Notes under the pieces: generated by a model
The model's input: only the letters and a program-made list of their open reading frames with translations
The model's database searches: none
Told to the model about the DNA's origin: nothing
Part shown: positions 21,240-31,424 of the stretch, piece by piece
Layout of the letters: every line of letters starts with the position of its first letter
Position numbering within the stretch: position 1 is the stretch's first letter
Origin: Deltaproteobacteria bacterium
GTDB taxonomy: Bacteria; Desulfobacterota; GWC2-55-46
NCBI GenBank assembly: GCA_016234935.1
Contig: JACRNL010000004.1
Location: 1 to 64,000 of the forward strand
Direction: 5' to 3'
Length of the DNA: 64,000 nt
Program-made: the position numbers and the translations under genes

Positions 21240-22133
21240 ATTACTAATCTAAAATTTTTCTTTGCCGCGCTCTCGCTTCTTTTTCTCGCAAGCGGCTGCG
21301 TGAGCAGCAGGTACTTACAGGTGCCCGGCATGAAAGAGGTTCTGCTGCCTGAACTCACCGGGCGCATGAAGACCAGGCGCGTCGTCTTCATCGGCGAGGT
21401 GCATTCCAGAAGCTCTCACCACGAGAAGCAGCTCCAGATAATCCAGGCCCTGCACGAGGCCGGCTTCCCCATGGCCATTGGCCTTGAGATGTTTCGCTCA
21501 GGCAGCCAGAAGGATATCGACAAGTGGCTCTCCGGCCAGATGGACGACGACGCGTTTTTAAAGGTCTACTACGATAACTGGCAGATCGAATGGCCGCAAT
21601 ACAGGGCAATCTTCCTTTACGCAAAGCAAAACCAAATACCGCTTGTCGGGCTGAACATCCCCTGGAGCATCATCCGGCAGGTCGTTAAGGGCGGCGTAAA
21701 ATCCTTAAAACCCGAAGACAGCGCCGGACTGGCGGATATTACCTGCAGCGACGCCGATGCCCGCTACCGGCGTCTCATAAAGGACGCCATGGACGAGCAC
21801 GGCAAACACGGAGAGAAGTCCGGCTCCAAAGACTACGTCTTTGATAACTTCTGCGAGGCGCAGATGGTCTGGGACATTTCCATGGCGCGGCGCATCGCCG
21901 GATACCTGAAGGAAAATCCGGATAAAAATATGGTAGTCCTCGCCGGAGGCGCGCATTCATGGAAACGGGGCATTCCCAAACAGCTCTCCCGCATCGCAGA
22001 CACAAGCCTTGACGCCGCATATATCACCCTGATGCCTGAAATGAACGACACCCTAACCACCGGCGACGTTACGCCGGAGGATACGGATTACATATGGACA
22101 GACCCGTGGGGCTGGCTGGACATCGGGGACTGA
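21240..22133 (+). CDS. ChaN/PF04187-like lipoprotein (proposed ATT start)
   Basis: IGEVHSRSSHHEKQLQII, GLEMFRSGSQ; upstream in-frame ITNLKFFFAALSLLFLASGC supplies signal peptide and lipobox missing from the 21300 GTG start. Confidence 0.75.
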   Translation: MTNLKFFFAALSLLFLASGCVSSRYLQVPGMKEVLLPELTGRMKTRRVVFIGEVHSRSSHHEKQLQIIQALHEAGFPMAIGLEMFRSGSQKDIDKWLSGQMDDDAFLKVYYDNWQIEWPQYRAIFLYAKQNQIPLVGLNIPWSIIRQVVKGGVKSLKPEDSAGLADITCSDADARYRRLIKDAMDEHGKHGEKSGSKDYVFDNFCEAQMVWDISMARRIAGYLKENPDKNMVVLAGGAHSWKRGIPKQLSRIADTSLDAAYITLMPEMNDTLTTGDVTPEDTDYIWTDPWGWLDIGD

Positions 22134-22207
22134 CAGGAAAGGACGGACAGTAAAAAGAATATCCTCAACCGATGCTGACATTTGCAAAACATCACAAATC
22201 CCTCAAC

Positions 22208-22249
22208 GCTAAAACGGCCTCTCCCCTTAAGGGGAGAGGCCGTTTTAGC
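22208..22249. terminator. Bidirectional terminator, perfect 42-nt palindrome
   Basis: GCTAAAACGGCCTCTCCCCTTAAGGGGAGAGGCCGTTTTAGC between convergent genes. Confidence 0.85.
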
Positions 22250-22255
22250 AAAGTA

Positions 22256-25168
22256 TTACCTGCTAACCGCCACCGGGAAGTCCGATACCGTGGCGGGTTT
22301 CGTGGTCGTGGGAGTCTGGCTGCCTTTGGTCAGCTCCTTTACCCTTTCAGAGATATACAGGTCGAGCATGTTGACGCTTATCTTGCCCTTTCCCGTGTAG
22401 TCGGCCTTGCCGTTTAACCCCTCTACAAGGGCCTTTGTAAAGGCGCCATTGCCCCAGGCCGCATTTTCAAGAGAGTACTGGTTGCCGGTGGAAGACGCAA
22501 AGACAACGGCGCCGTTTTCCGCGCTTGACAGCTCGTTGACAACGGCGTTTATGTCGGCTATGCCCCTTCTCGTGCCCATGATGTTGCCTGAGTGGCATGT
22601 GTCAACGAAAAGGACGGTCTTGCCGGCAAGCGACGCCACCGTGTTCTTTATGTCGGAGAAGGCGACGGCCGTGCGCTTCAGCTTGTCCGTCTGCACGCCT
22701 ACCGGCAGATAGTAATATACGCCGCTTGAGTCGTTCACGCCGTGGCCTGATAAAAAGACCATTGCAACGTCTTTGCTGGTGGTCTCGCGCTGTATCCATT
22801 CAAGGCCGTCAAGTATCTCGTCCTTCGTGGCGGTTTCGTCCGTAAGAACCTTTACAGCTACGTCGCGGTATATGCCGTCCTTCTGCCTTGAAAGCGCGTC
22901 GGCAAAATCCTGGGCGTCCTTGGAGGCAAGGACAAGGGTCAGATTCTTGTCGTGATATTTGCTGACCCCGATGGCAAGGACGTATAACTTTGGCTTTATG
23001 ATGAAATCATCACCGCTCGCCGTGCCTGACCATTTGATCCGCACTGTGGCGGGCTCGCTTGAGGTGAAGCGGTTTTCAGCTATTATGGATATCTCCGAGT
23101 CCTTATCCGGCAGGGCGACCTGCATCTCCCTGACGTCTTTATCTTTATCCCTGGCAACTACCTGAACGCCCTTTTGCATGGCAACCGGCCTGCCGTCAAC
23201 AAGGGCCTTTACGCCCGTGACAGGCTCGCCCGAAGGAGACCTGACGGCATACCTTACGGTTATGACTTTTGAAGATACCGCCTGAGAGTCCCTCGGCTCA
23301 AGAATGGTCACAATGGGCGGAAGCGCCTTTTCAATGGAGACCTGCTGAGTCCGTTTCCCTGATTCTTCGTTGGCAAGCCTTATGGCCGCGGCTTCGTCAA
23401 GCGTCGTCAATACCTTTGCAACCACGTCGGCCCTGTAGAAGGTCGACCTGAACCTTCCGGCCGGGAAGAAGTCGGCGGCCTGGTCTTTGCCGTTGTTGAT
23501 ATGCCAGCCGATGAGGTCGTCAGCGCCGGAGGATGCGTCGTAGTAGCCGGACGGAGTCCACACGACCCATCTCTTCCTGTCGCCGTGCGGGAAAAAGGAC
23601 AACATCTCCTTCCCGTCGGTCATCCTGTACCATCTTATGGTGCCGTCCCCGAAGGCGGCCACAGCCGCCTTGCCGTTTCCGGAGATGTTCACAGCCCACG
23701 CCGCGCTCGGCGTGTCGGCCTCCCATCTCTGGGCGCCGCTCCTGTCAAACAGGCGGACCCGCCATTCCGTGCCGAGCAAAAACGACTGGCCGTCCTGCGC
23801 GACGGCAAGGCTCCTTGAGCGGTCGTTCGCCTCGACGTCTAATTTGCGTCCGTTAAGTTCGGGGCCGAGAACGTTCTTCCAGTTAGTGACGTTTATGCCG
23901 TCCGCGTATGCCAATGGCTGAGAAAGCGTCTCGGCAGGCGGCGTGCCCGCGTCCGTGAGGACGCGATCCTTAATGGAAAAACGCGCCTGCGATTCGCCCC
24001 ACAACTCATAGCCGAACTGCACGGTCATGCCGTCGTTTGACAGCATCAGCCCTTTTTTGTTCTCCCTGTAATCCGCGATGAAGGGGGGCTGATAGACAAC
24101 CCTTTTGCCGCTTGCGTCATAGACGCCGAAGGCCGGGTCATAGGAACCATAGGCTATGCCTCCGTTATTAAGGCCGACGATGTGTCTGATGGAATTTTCA
24201 GCGGCGCTCAGGTCCGTATGGCTTCTCCTGCCCGCGTCCGCCCATTTGCGGATGATGAACCAGCCCCACAGCGCTTTGCCGGCGTAGAGATGCCGCCCGT
24301 CCGCGGACCATGCAGTCACGGCCAGATTGCCGTTGGTTAAGTCGGACGTGTCCGGCGAGTAGAGATGCGAGAGGTCCTTTCCTGAAAGGACGTTGACCTT
24401 GAGACTGTCGTTGAAACCAACCGAGATCTTGCTGCCGTCAGGGGAAAAAGCCGTTGAAAAAACCTGCCCGGCGTCAGGAGGCTTTACCTTTATAATGAGT
24501 TTTAATGCCGGATAAGCAGACTCGTCGATTTCATAAAGCCGCACATAGCCGTCATAGCAGGCGGTGACCAGACGGTTATTGGCGTCGAAGTCTGCCCAGC
24601 TGCTCCGTTCATCATAAGCAGTGTCCTCGCCCACGAGCTTGTAATCAACCGCGCGCCACACCTTGACGCCGTAGCTGCCGAGGGAGGCCGCCAGATACCT
24701 GCCGTCTTTTGAATAAACAAGGTTGAATGTCACGTTGGGAAGCCCGGCTATTCTCTTTATAAGCGCTCCGGTTTCCCTGTCGAAGAAATAAATATAGCTT
24801 TTACCTTCCCAATCCCATCCGGTCCAGCCGCCTGCGGCTATCGTTCGGCCGTCGGGCGAGATGGCCGCGGAGTACAGCTTTCCTTCGTTGCCCTCGCCAA
24901 GCGGCGGCCTTATTATCTTCAAGAGCTTCCCCGTGGGGAGGTCCCACACCCTTATGGTCTTGTCGTCGGATGCGGTCACGAGGAAACGGTTCATGGAATC
25001 AACGCCTATCCTCGAAATGGTGGCTGTGTGCATGCCGGTCTCTATGCGAAGGACAGGCTCAGCCGGAGGCTCCCCTGCCCCTGCCGCCATCGGCCAGGCG
25101 GCCAGGGCAATAAAAAAGGCAACCCATAGGAAAATTTGTCTTGCAAAAAAAGACGCCGCCTTATTCAT
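22256..25168 (-). CDS. Secreted WD40-repeat protein with C-terminal caspase-like (peptidase C14) domain
   Basis: Signal peptide; WD-type repeats (ASDDKTIRVWDLPTGKLL); catalytic FLSGHGVN and LFVDTCHSGN. Confidence 0.9.
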   Translation of the reverse strand: MNKAASFFARQIFLWVAFFIALAAWPMAAGAGEPPAEPVLRIETGMHTATISRIGVDSMNRFLVTASDDKTIRVWDLPTGKLLKIIRPPLGEGNEGKLYSAAISPDGRTIAAGGWTGWDWEGKSYIYFFDRETGALIKRIAGLPNVTFNLVYSKDGRYLAASLGSYGVKVWRAVDYKLVGEDTAYDERSSWADFDANNRLVTACYDGYVRLYEIDESAYPALKLIIKVKPPDAGQVFSTAFSPDGSKISVGFNDSLKVNVLSGKDLSHLYSPDTSDLTNGNLAVTAWSADGRHLYAGKALWGWFIIRKWADAGRRSHTDLSAAENSIRHIVGLNNGGIAYGSYDPAFGVYDASGKRVVYQPPFIADYRENKKGLMLSNDGMTVQFGYELWGESQARFSIKDRVLTDAGTPPAETLSQPLAYADGINVTNWKNVLGPELNGRKLDVEANDRSRSLAVAQDGQSFLLGTEWRVRLFDRSGAQRWEADTPSAAWAVNISGNGKAAVAAFGDGTIRWYRMTDGKEMLSFFPHGDRKRWVVWTPSGYYDASSGADDLIGWHINNGKDQAADFFPAGRFRSTFYRADVVAKVLTTLDEAAAIRLANEESGKRTQQVSIEKALPPIVTILEPRDSQAVSSKVITVRYAVRSPSGEPVTGVKALVDGRPVAMQKGVQVVARDKDKDVREMQVALPDKDSEISIIAENRFTSSEPATVRIKWSGTASGDDFIIKPKLYVLAIGVSKYHDKNLTLVLASKDAQDFADALSRQKDGIYRDVAVKVLTDETATKDEILDGLEWIQRETTSKDVAMVFLSGHGVNDSSGVYYYLPVGVQTDKLKRTAVAFSDIKNTVASLAGKTVLFVDTCHSGNIMGTRRGIADINAVVNELSSAENGAVVFASSTGNQYSLENAAWGNGAFTKALVEGLNGKADYTGKGKISVNMLDLYISERVKELTKGSQTPTTTKPATVSDFPVAVSR

Positions 25169-25204
25169 GGCATTCTCCTTGTTTTAAACTGCCCGGCCGG
25201 CCCG

Positions 25205-26092
25205 TTACCGCTTTTCAGTCTTTACCGCGGACTTTTCCTCGACAAACTCGGACGCCTGCGCCTTTCCTCCGGCGGTCTTTTCCAGTATCTTCACGCCGCG
25301 CGTCCTTGCGCCTATGTCCTTTGACTCGGTCAGGACTTCGTATACGCCGGCAACAGGCTTCAGGGCAAGCTCGCCCAGAGGGGCCGAGCTTGCGTAGAGC
25401 GTTACCTCCTCGGAGCCGAACGGCGGGGTCACTTCAAGGGTGAACCTGTCATTGCCTGACGGTACCTCGTAGACAACGCCGCCGTTAAAGTAGTTGTCGC
25501 TCCTGAACGGGTTGGGAAGCAGCTGAATGACGTTGCCGCCGGCGTCTTTATAGATTATGCGCGCGTAAAAGGGCTTGTTGCCCTTTATGTAGACCTTTAC
25601 ATCCTGCCCCTGGCCGTATTCCTTTTTGTCCGTCCAGAGCCGGACGGTCAGCGGGGCCAGGGGGTCGTCAATGAACCCTTGGGCCTTTGGATTTTGAGAG
25701 ACGCTTACCGCCTTTTCGTCGGGGATGACCTCTGCCTTTACCTTGACACGGTAACACTCGCCGAGGGTATCGTCCCTGTACCAGCCCTTTTCAAGCTCAT
25801 TTAATATCCTGACCGACGCGCTGGCGTAGGCGTCCACAAGGTCTTTTTCAATGGCGTAGTTCTTTACGCTGGTTTCGGTCTTTATGTATGTAAGTGCGGA
25901 TTCTGCGGCCTTCCTCTTGGCGTCGGCAACGGCGATATCTTCCGTTTGTTTCCGTGATTTGTCGTCGCCCATACAGGCGTAGCCGCTTGCCACGACGATG
26001 CTCGATTGCGCCGCGTGAAGGGCCGTGCCCCCGAGCAAAAGAACGCATATCGCTTGCAGGAATATTTTCACATGGAATACGCGGGATGTCAT
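25205..26092 (-). CDS. Secreted DUF4384-like domain protein
   Basis: Signal peptide; RLWTDKKEYGQGQDVKVYIKGNKPFYARIIYKDAGGNVIQLLPNPF. Confidence 0.8.
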   Translation of the reverse strand: MTSRVFHVKIFLQAICVLLLGGTALHAAQSSIVVASGYACMGDDKSRKQTEDIAVADAKRKAAESALTYIKTETSVKNYAIEKDLVDAYASASVRILNELEKGWYRDDTLGECYRVKVKAEVIPDEKAVSVSQNPKAQGFIDDPLAPLTVRLWTDKKEYGQGQDVKVYIKGNKPFYARIIYKDAGGNVIQLLPNPFRSDNYFNGGVVYEVPSGNDRFTLEVTPPFGSEEVTLYASSAPLGELALKPVAGVYEVLTESKDIGARTRGVKILEKTAGGKAQASEFVEEKSAVKTEKR

Positions 26093-26165
26093 CTTTGCGC
26101 CTCCTTTCCTCGATAGAGACCCCCGATAAAAGCATTCGAGGGCAGGCTATTCGAGGACATGTTAT

Positions 26166-27302
26166 TTAAACCGCGGCTCCGTCATGCCGCTCCTCGCCGT
26201 CACGGTTTTCATCGAACAGCCTTCTGAACTCATCGGCGCAGTTCTCAAAGGCCTTGTATATGACCGGGTCGTGCCGGTCTTTTTCCTCCGCGATCATCCC
26301 GCACGCCGCGGCGTGGTCAATCGCCGCCTTATAGGGGCGTTTGCTTCTAAGGGCGTCGTAGATGTCGACTATATGGACTATGCGCCCCGTCATCGGGATA
26401 TCCTCCCCTTTAAGCCCTTGCGGATAGCCTTTGCCGTCCCATGACTCATGATGGGTCAGCGCGACCTCCTGGGCGGCCTTGAGTATCTCGGAATCGGAGT
26501 CCCGCAAAATCCCGGCGCCGATGGTCGTATGCGTTTTCATGATATCCATCTCCTCCGGCGTAAGCCTGCCCTGCTTGAGCAGGACAGCGTCGGGTATGCC
26601 TATCTTGCCCACGTCGTGCATGGGGCTTGCGAAGAATATCGCCTCCACCTGCGATTCCGTCAGGCCCAGATACCTCGCGAGGAGCTGTGAATAAAGGCTT
26701 ATCCTCTTTATGTGGCCGCCGGTTTCCTTGTCCCTGTATTCCGCCGCGAGGGTCAGGCGGTAGACCGTCTCGGTGTAGCCGTATTTTATCTTTTCAAAGG
26801 CCTTCTCAAGCTGGAGCGTCTTGCTTTCCACCTCGTGCTCGAGGGTCGCGCCGTGCTCAAGCAGATAGTCCTCGAACTTCTTGACCTTTAGAAGATTTTT
26901 CACCCTGACGTTGAACTCGGTCTCGTCCACGGGCTTGTTTAAAAGCTCGTCCGCGCCGCACTCAAGGCCCTTCACCTTGGAGGCCCTGTCCAGAAGCGAG
27001 GTGACGATAAGCACCGGTATATGCAGCGTCAGAGGATCGGCCTTCAGTCTCCTTGTGACCTCAAAGCCGTCCATGCCCGGCATGAGAACGTCGGTTATTA
27101 TAATATCGGGCCGGTATTTTGGCGCCTTTTCAATAGCCTCAAGGCCGTTGTTTACAAGGAGGCAGTCATACCCGGCTTCCTTTATGAGGTCGGCGTAGAC
27201 GGCAAGCATGAACTTGTCGTCGTCGGCCACAAGCACCCTGGGCTTTGACTTCTCGGCGGCATCCGCCGCCTTGTGTAAAATATCTTCTCTGTTTTTTTCC
27301 AT
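26166..27302 (-). CDS. Response regulator with HD-GYP phosphodiesterase domain
   Basis: LVADDDKFMLAVYADLIK...DVLMPGMDGFEVT; MHDVGKIGIPD; HHESWDGKGYPQGLKGEDIP. Confidence 0.95.
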   Translation of the reverse strand: MEKNREDILHKAADAAEKSKPRVLVADDDKFMLAVYADLIKEAGYDCLLVNNGLEAIEKAPKYRPDIIITDVLMPGMDGFEVTRRLKADPLTLHIPVLIVTSLLDRASKVKGLECGADELLNKPVDETEFNVRVKNLLKVKKFEDYLLEHGATLEHEVESKTLQLEKAFEKIKYGYTETVYRLTLAAEYRDKETGGHIKRISLYSQLLARYLGLTESQVEAIFFASPMHDVGKIGIPDAVLLKQGRLTPEEMDIMKTHTTIGAGILRDSDSEILKAAQEVALTHHESWDGKGYPQGLKGEDIPMTGRIVHIVDIYDALRSKRPYKAAIDHAAACGMIAEEKDRHDPVIYKAFENCADEFRRLFDENRDGEERHDGAAV

Positions 27303-27494
27303 AGCCCTGCCTGGCGGATATTTAAATGCCGCGTGTCAGCGCGCAAATCAAGGTCATGCCTTAGATTATTACGAAGGATGCAATATGTCAAGAACGTGAT
27401 ATTTGTTACCGCCAATGAACGGGAGGATGAATTATGCTGTATCCAGCCTGCGCAGAACGCCGCCAATTGCTTGACACAAAGGGATTCTTTGACT

Positions 27495-28868
27495 ATGATA
27501 AAAGAAATTTTAAAAGAGGTTAAGAATCATTTGAAAGAGATTTCAGATAATCAAACACGCGGCGCCGGACTGACGCGTCCGATACTTCTTGCCGTGCTCG
27601 TCGGCATCTCCATTTTTTTCACGGTTTTTTTCATTCTAAGCCCCAAGGCATTCTCTCAAAAAGAGACCGGCAACGCCCGGGGTATCGCTCCTCAGGATAC
27701 CGGGGGGCCTGGGCCTGCGGCCCTCGCTGAGCCGGCGCCCGCCCTTTCACGCAGATACGACTTCAGGCTCTCTGATGCCGACACATTTTACAGAATACTT
27801 TCCTATTTCAACCTGTCCGGCGTCCAGACGCAGGAGATCATACAAAAGACGAAAGCGGTCTATGACCTGCGCGCCCTCAAAAAAGGGGAAGTGCTTCGCG
27901 TTTACGCCGAGGGTAACCGCATAGACGCCATCGAGTACAGGATCAGCGACTTCGAGATGCTCAATATCACACGCGACGCCTCGGCGCCTGAAGGTTTCAA
28001 GGCCGCCAGGGTGGAACTGCCTCATGAGATGAGAACGATGACCGTTTCAGGGACCATCCAAAACTCCCTCTACGAAGACGGAATAAAGGCCGGGGCCGAC
28101 GCCCAGGGCATAATGAACTTTTCAGACATATTCGCGTGGGACGTTGACTTTGCCGCGGACATAAGAAAGGGCGACACGTTCAAGATATATTATGAAACGC
28201 ATTACGTGGACGGCAAGTATCTAAAGACCGGCAAGATACTCGGCGCGGAGATAGTCTCAGGCGGCAGGCGGGTCGCGGCCGTTTACTTCGAGGGCGGCGA
28301 CGGAAAGGCCGGCTACTATGACGAAGACGGAAAATCATTAAGGAGGATGCTGCTTAAATCCCCATTGAGGTTTTCGCGCATATCGAGCAGGTTCACAACC
28401 AGCAGGTTTCATCCCATACTGAAGATGTACAGGCCGCACCACGGGATAGACTACGCCGCGCCAACGGGCACGCCCGTTGAGGCCTCCGGCAGCGGCAGGG
28501 TGGTGTCTGCCGGATGGAAAAGCGGCTACGGCAACTTTATCGAATTAAAGCACCCTAACGGCTATGTCACCGGCTATGGCCATCTTTCGAGGATAGGAAA
28601 GGGCGTATCGCCGGGAAGGGCCGTTGAGCAGGGCGAGGTCATCGGCTACGTCGGCTCTACCGGCATCTCCACCGGGCCTCACCTGCATTACGAGATAAAG
28701 GTCAACGGCTCGCTTATAAATCCGCAGCGCATAAAGGCGCAGCCCAACAAGTCGGTTGCCAAAAACGACATGCGCCGCTTTGCCTCGGCAAGGGATGAGA
28801 TAATGAAAAAACTGGCCGCGGACACGATAGCCGTCGCATCGCGCGGCAATGTAAGCGCGAGGAATTAG
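27495..28868 (+). CDS. M23 family metallopeptidase, membrane-anchored
   Basis: TM near N-terminus; SRFTTSRFHPILKMYRPHHGIDYAAPTGTPV, GPHLHYEIKVNG. Confidence 0.9.
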   Translation: MIKEILKEVKNHLKEISDNQTRGAGLTRPILLAVLVGISIFFTVFFILSPKAFSQKETGNARGIAPQDTGGPGPAALAEPAPALSRRYDFRLSDADTFYRILSYFNLSGVQTQEIIQKTKAVYDLRALKKGEVLRVYAEGNRIDAIEYRISDFEMLNITRDASAPEGFKAARVELPHEMRTMTVSGTIQNSLYEDGIKAGADAQGIMNFSDIFAWDVDFAADIRKGDTFKIYYETHYVDGKYLKTGKILGAEIVSGGRRVAAVYFEGGDGKAGYYDEDGKSLRRMLLKSPLRFSRISSRFTTSRFHPILKMYRPHHGIDYAAPTGTPVEASGSGRVVSAGWKSGYGNFIELKHPNGYVTGYGHLSRIGKGVSPGRAVEQGEVIGYVGSTGISTGPHLHYEIKVNGSLINPQRIKAQPNKSVAKNDMRRFASARDEIMKKLAADTIAVASRGNVSARN

Positions 28869-28933
28869 TTAGCCGCGCTACCCGGAAAGATGGTACGGGA
28901 ATCTGGTTTTATAATTTGATGAAGTAAGACCAT

Positions 28934-29052
28934 ATCCCCGATAGAAGTCCTCGGGGATGACAGCAGGGCGGCATACGGGGAACGAATCCGGTTTTACGGG
29001 AATGACAATATTTAACTTTTTTTTGTCATCCCCGAATGTTTCTATCGGGGAT
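28934..29052. repeat. Dispersed repeat family E, inverted pair (ATCCCCGATAGAA..TCGGGGATGACA)
   Basis: Arms 28934-28962 and 29024-29052, near-perfect inverted copies; related sequence at ~35255-35358. Confidence 0.75.
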
Positions 29053-29071
29053 CTGATTTTACGGTATCTGC

Positions 29072-29491
29072 TTATTTTATCAAAATCGGCCCCTTCCACT
29101 TCCTCATTCCGCCCATCACGTTGTAGACCTTCTTGTAGCCGTTTGCCGTGAGCATCGCCCCAAGCTCATCGCCCATCGGCCCGCCGTGGCAGATAAATAC
29201 GATAGTGTCCTTCGGGGACAGCTCCTTTAAGATTCTCTGCTTTGCGCCGTCGTACGGGATGTTTACGGCGCCCGGCACATGTCCGTCCTTGAAAAGCTCC
29301 GGCTCCCTCAGGTCAACGATGACGAGCTTTTGTCCGCTTTTCATCATCTTCTCAAGCTCCGGCCCGTCTATCCTCATGTGGCCCGCGGCAAAGGCCGCCC
29401 GGCAGGCGATGAAGATAAAAGCGAGCAGCAAGGCTGATGCCCGCATCCATGTCACCGCGGGCTTTAAGCGGGGATTCGCATGCTTTTTCAT
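29072..29491 (-). CDS. Rhodanese-like domain protein, exported
   Basis: Signal peptide; LVIVDLREPELFKDGHVPGAVNIPYD; active-site FICHGG. Confidence 0.88.
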   Translation of the reverse strand: MKKHANPRLKPAVTWMRASALLLAFIFIACRAAFAAGHMRIDGPELEKMMKSGQKLVIVDLREPELFKDGHVPGAVNIPYDGAKQRILKELSPKDTIVFICHGGPMGDELGAMLTANGYKKVYNVMGGMRKWKGPILIK

Positions 29492-29587
29492 TTTTAAAGA
29501 CCTCCTTTTTCTGAATCATATTTGCAATCGAAAAATATCAGAACAGCCTTTGACTTTAAACGCGGATATGTCTTATCCTTCATGTAA

Positions 29588-30103
29588 ATGAAAAGACCGA
29601 CCGCCAATCAGCCTATTTGGTTCAGCCGCTATGAGTCGCCCCTTGGGGTCATATTCGCGGCCGCTGCGGCCGATGGCGTCGCGGAGCTTTCCATCGGAGC
29701 GGATGAGGCCTCTTTTCTAACGAAGATGCGCGCTAAATACGGCTATCAGATAATCGAGATGCGCCGCCCGTTCTTCGGGCTTTTTGAAAAACTTGACGTC
29801 TACTTCGACGGCCTGCCGGTTGACTTCGCAATTCCGGTCATGCTTTCCGGCACCGCATTTGAAACGGCCGTCTGGAATGCCTTGAGGACCATCCCGTGGG
29901 GCCATACCGCGAGCTACGCCGAGGTTGCCTTGATGATAAGCCGTCCAAATGCCGCAAGGGCGGTCGGCGGCGCCTGCGGCAGAAACCCCCTGCCTATCGT
30001 CATACCATGCCACAGGGTCTTAAACGCGGATGGAAGGCTCGGCGGCTACACTGGCGGCGTGGAGATAAAAATAGCGCTTCTTAAGATAGAAGGCGTTTTA
30101 TGA
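29588..30103 (+). CDS. Methylated-DNA--protein-cysteine S-methyltransferase
   Basis: PLPIVIPCHRVLNADGRLGGYTGG. Confidence 0.93.
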   Translation: MKRPTANQPIWFSRYESPLGVIFAAAAADGVAELSIGADEASFLTKMRAKYGYQIIEMRRPFFGLFEKLDVYFDGLPVDFAIPVMLSGTAFETAVWNALRTIPWGHTASYAEVALMISRPNAARAVGGACGRNPLPIVIPCHRVLNADGRLGGYTGGVEIKIALLKIEGVL

Positions 30104-30127
30104 ACTGCCCGGCCGCAAAAACGCCTA

Positions 30128-30613
30128 TCAGAAAATCTGCAACCCGTGCGCGACAAACACCCCTGCGGTCGCCGCCACAAGAGAAATAAAGACCATTACC
30201 CAGTGGACGACGCCGAGCCGTTTAAATATGGCGTCTATGTCTAACTTCGTGCCGCCCTTGGCCATCTGGTCGAGCATCTTTCTGATGATTAGCGGCTCAA
30301 GACCGAAGAGCATCACGAACCAGAATACCCAGATAAGGGTCATGACGGTCAGCGCAAGCCCGGCCATCGTGAAAAGAAGCCTGTGCCAGTCGGTAAGGAA
30401 TATCATGGCAAAGCCGCTTATGCCGGTGATGATGACATATATGCGCGCGACCTTTGCGAACCTGTGCTCAATCCTCTGGAATAGCAGCACCTTCTGGAGC
30501 GCGTCCGGCGTCCTGATGGCCATTGGCAGGACTATGCTTGTCACAAAGGCAAGCCCGCCTATCCATAGAATTACCGTCAATACATGCACTATGTGCATCA
30601 AATAAAAAAGCAT
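30128..30613 (-). CDS. Integral membrane protein, CopD-like
   Basis: Four predicted hydrophobic segments; LMHIVHVLTVILWIGGLAFVT. Confidence 0.55.
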   Translation of the reverse strand: MLFYLMHIVHVLTVILWIGGLAFVTSIVLPMAIRTPDALQKVLLFQRIEHRFAKVARIYVIITGISGFAMIFLTDWHRLLFTMAGLALTVMTLIWVFWFVMLFGLEPLIIRKMLDQMAKGGTKLDIDAIFKRLGVVHWVMVFISLVAATAGVFVAHGLQIF

Positions 30614-30866
30614 TTTCAGACCTCCGCTTCAGTTGTATATCGTTAATGTTTCTCAAACATACTTGTCGGCCTAAATAAGCGTGAGACGTATTTTTTCATA
30701 AAATCTCACGCAAATCAAATTTTTAAAATGACAAAAGTCATGGGCGGGCCGATGACGAGTTTTTATTTACCGCTCCCGCGCTCCAACATCCCGCACCAAT
30801 TGACAGCCATTTGACAGCCATCTCCAACCGCTGCCATTAATGCGCACAAAACGCGAAAAAAAACAG

Positions 30867-30894
30867 TTGACATATTTTTCATTTTTACTATAAT
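30867..30894 (+). promoter_or_regulatory. Consensus sigma-70 promoter of the fur/perR-like gene
   Basis: TTGACA - 16 nt - TATAAT. Confidence 0.8.
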
Positions 30895-30900
30895 AGAATT

Positions 30901-30931
30901 ATTCCAAGATGATAAGTGTTCTAATTGGAAT
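30901..30931. promoter_or_regulatory. Candidate autoregulatory operator palindrome ATTCCAA-N17-TTGGAAT
   Basis: Perfect 7-bp inverted repeat spanning the expected transcription start of the regulator gene. Confidence 0.45.
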
Positions 30932-30958
30932 ACGGAATACTTTAATAACGAGGCGTTT

Positions 30959-31390
30959 ATGGAAAACATAATAAAAAAATACCGTGAATTAGGCTTCAAG
31001 CTCACGCCGCAAAGGCTTGGCATACTTCAGTACCTTGACGGCAACACCAGCCACCCGACGGCGGAAGATATCTTTTACAGCATAAGGAAAACATATCCGA
31101 CCATATCCTTCGCAACGGTCTATAATACCGTCCAGGCGCTGAGGGACAGGGGCGAGATAGTTGAAATAACCATAGACCCGGCCAAAAAGCACTTTGACCC
31201 CAACACCTATCCGCACCATCACATCATGTGCGATACGTGCAGGAAGGTGGAAGATGTCTTTGCGGATTACTCCGCGGCGCTAAAGCTGCCCGCCGAGGTG
31301 TCAAGCCGTTTTACCGTGACCGGCAACCATGTTGACTTCTACGGCATCTGCGCCCGTTGCAGGGACAAAGGCGGCTCTGAAAAGATTTAA
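30959..31390 (+). CDS. Fur family transcriptional regulator, PerR-like
   Basis: FKLTPQRLGILQYL, HPTAEDIFYSIRKTYPTISFATVYNTVQ, HHHIMCDTCRKV; next to peroxiredoxin. Confidence 0.92.
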   Translation: MENIIKKYRELGFKLTPQRLGILQYLDGNTSHPTAEDIFYSIRKTYPTISFATVYNTVQALRDRGEIVEITIDPAKKHFDPNTYPHHHIMCDTCRKVEDVFADYSAALKLPAEVSSRFTVTGNHVDFYGICARCRDKGGSEKI

Positions 31391-31424
31391 ACCGCATTTC
31401 ATCCGGAATCAGGAGATTAATTTT

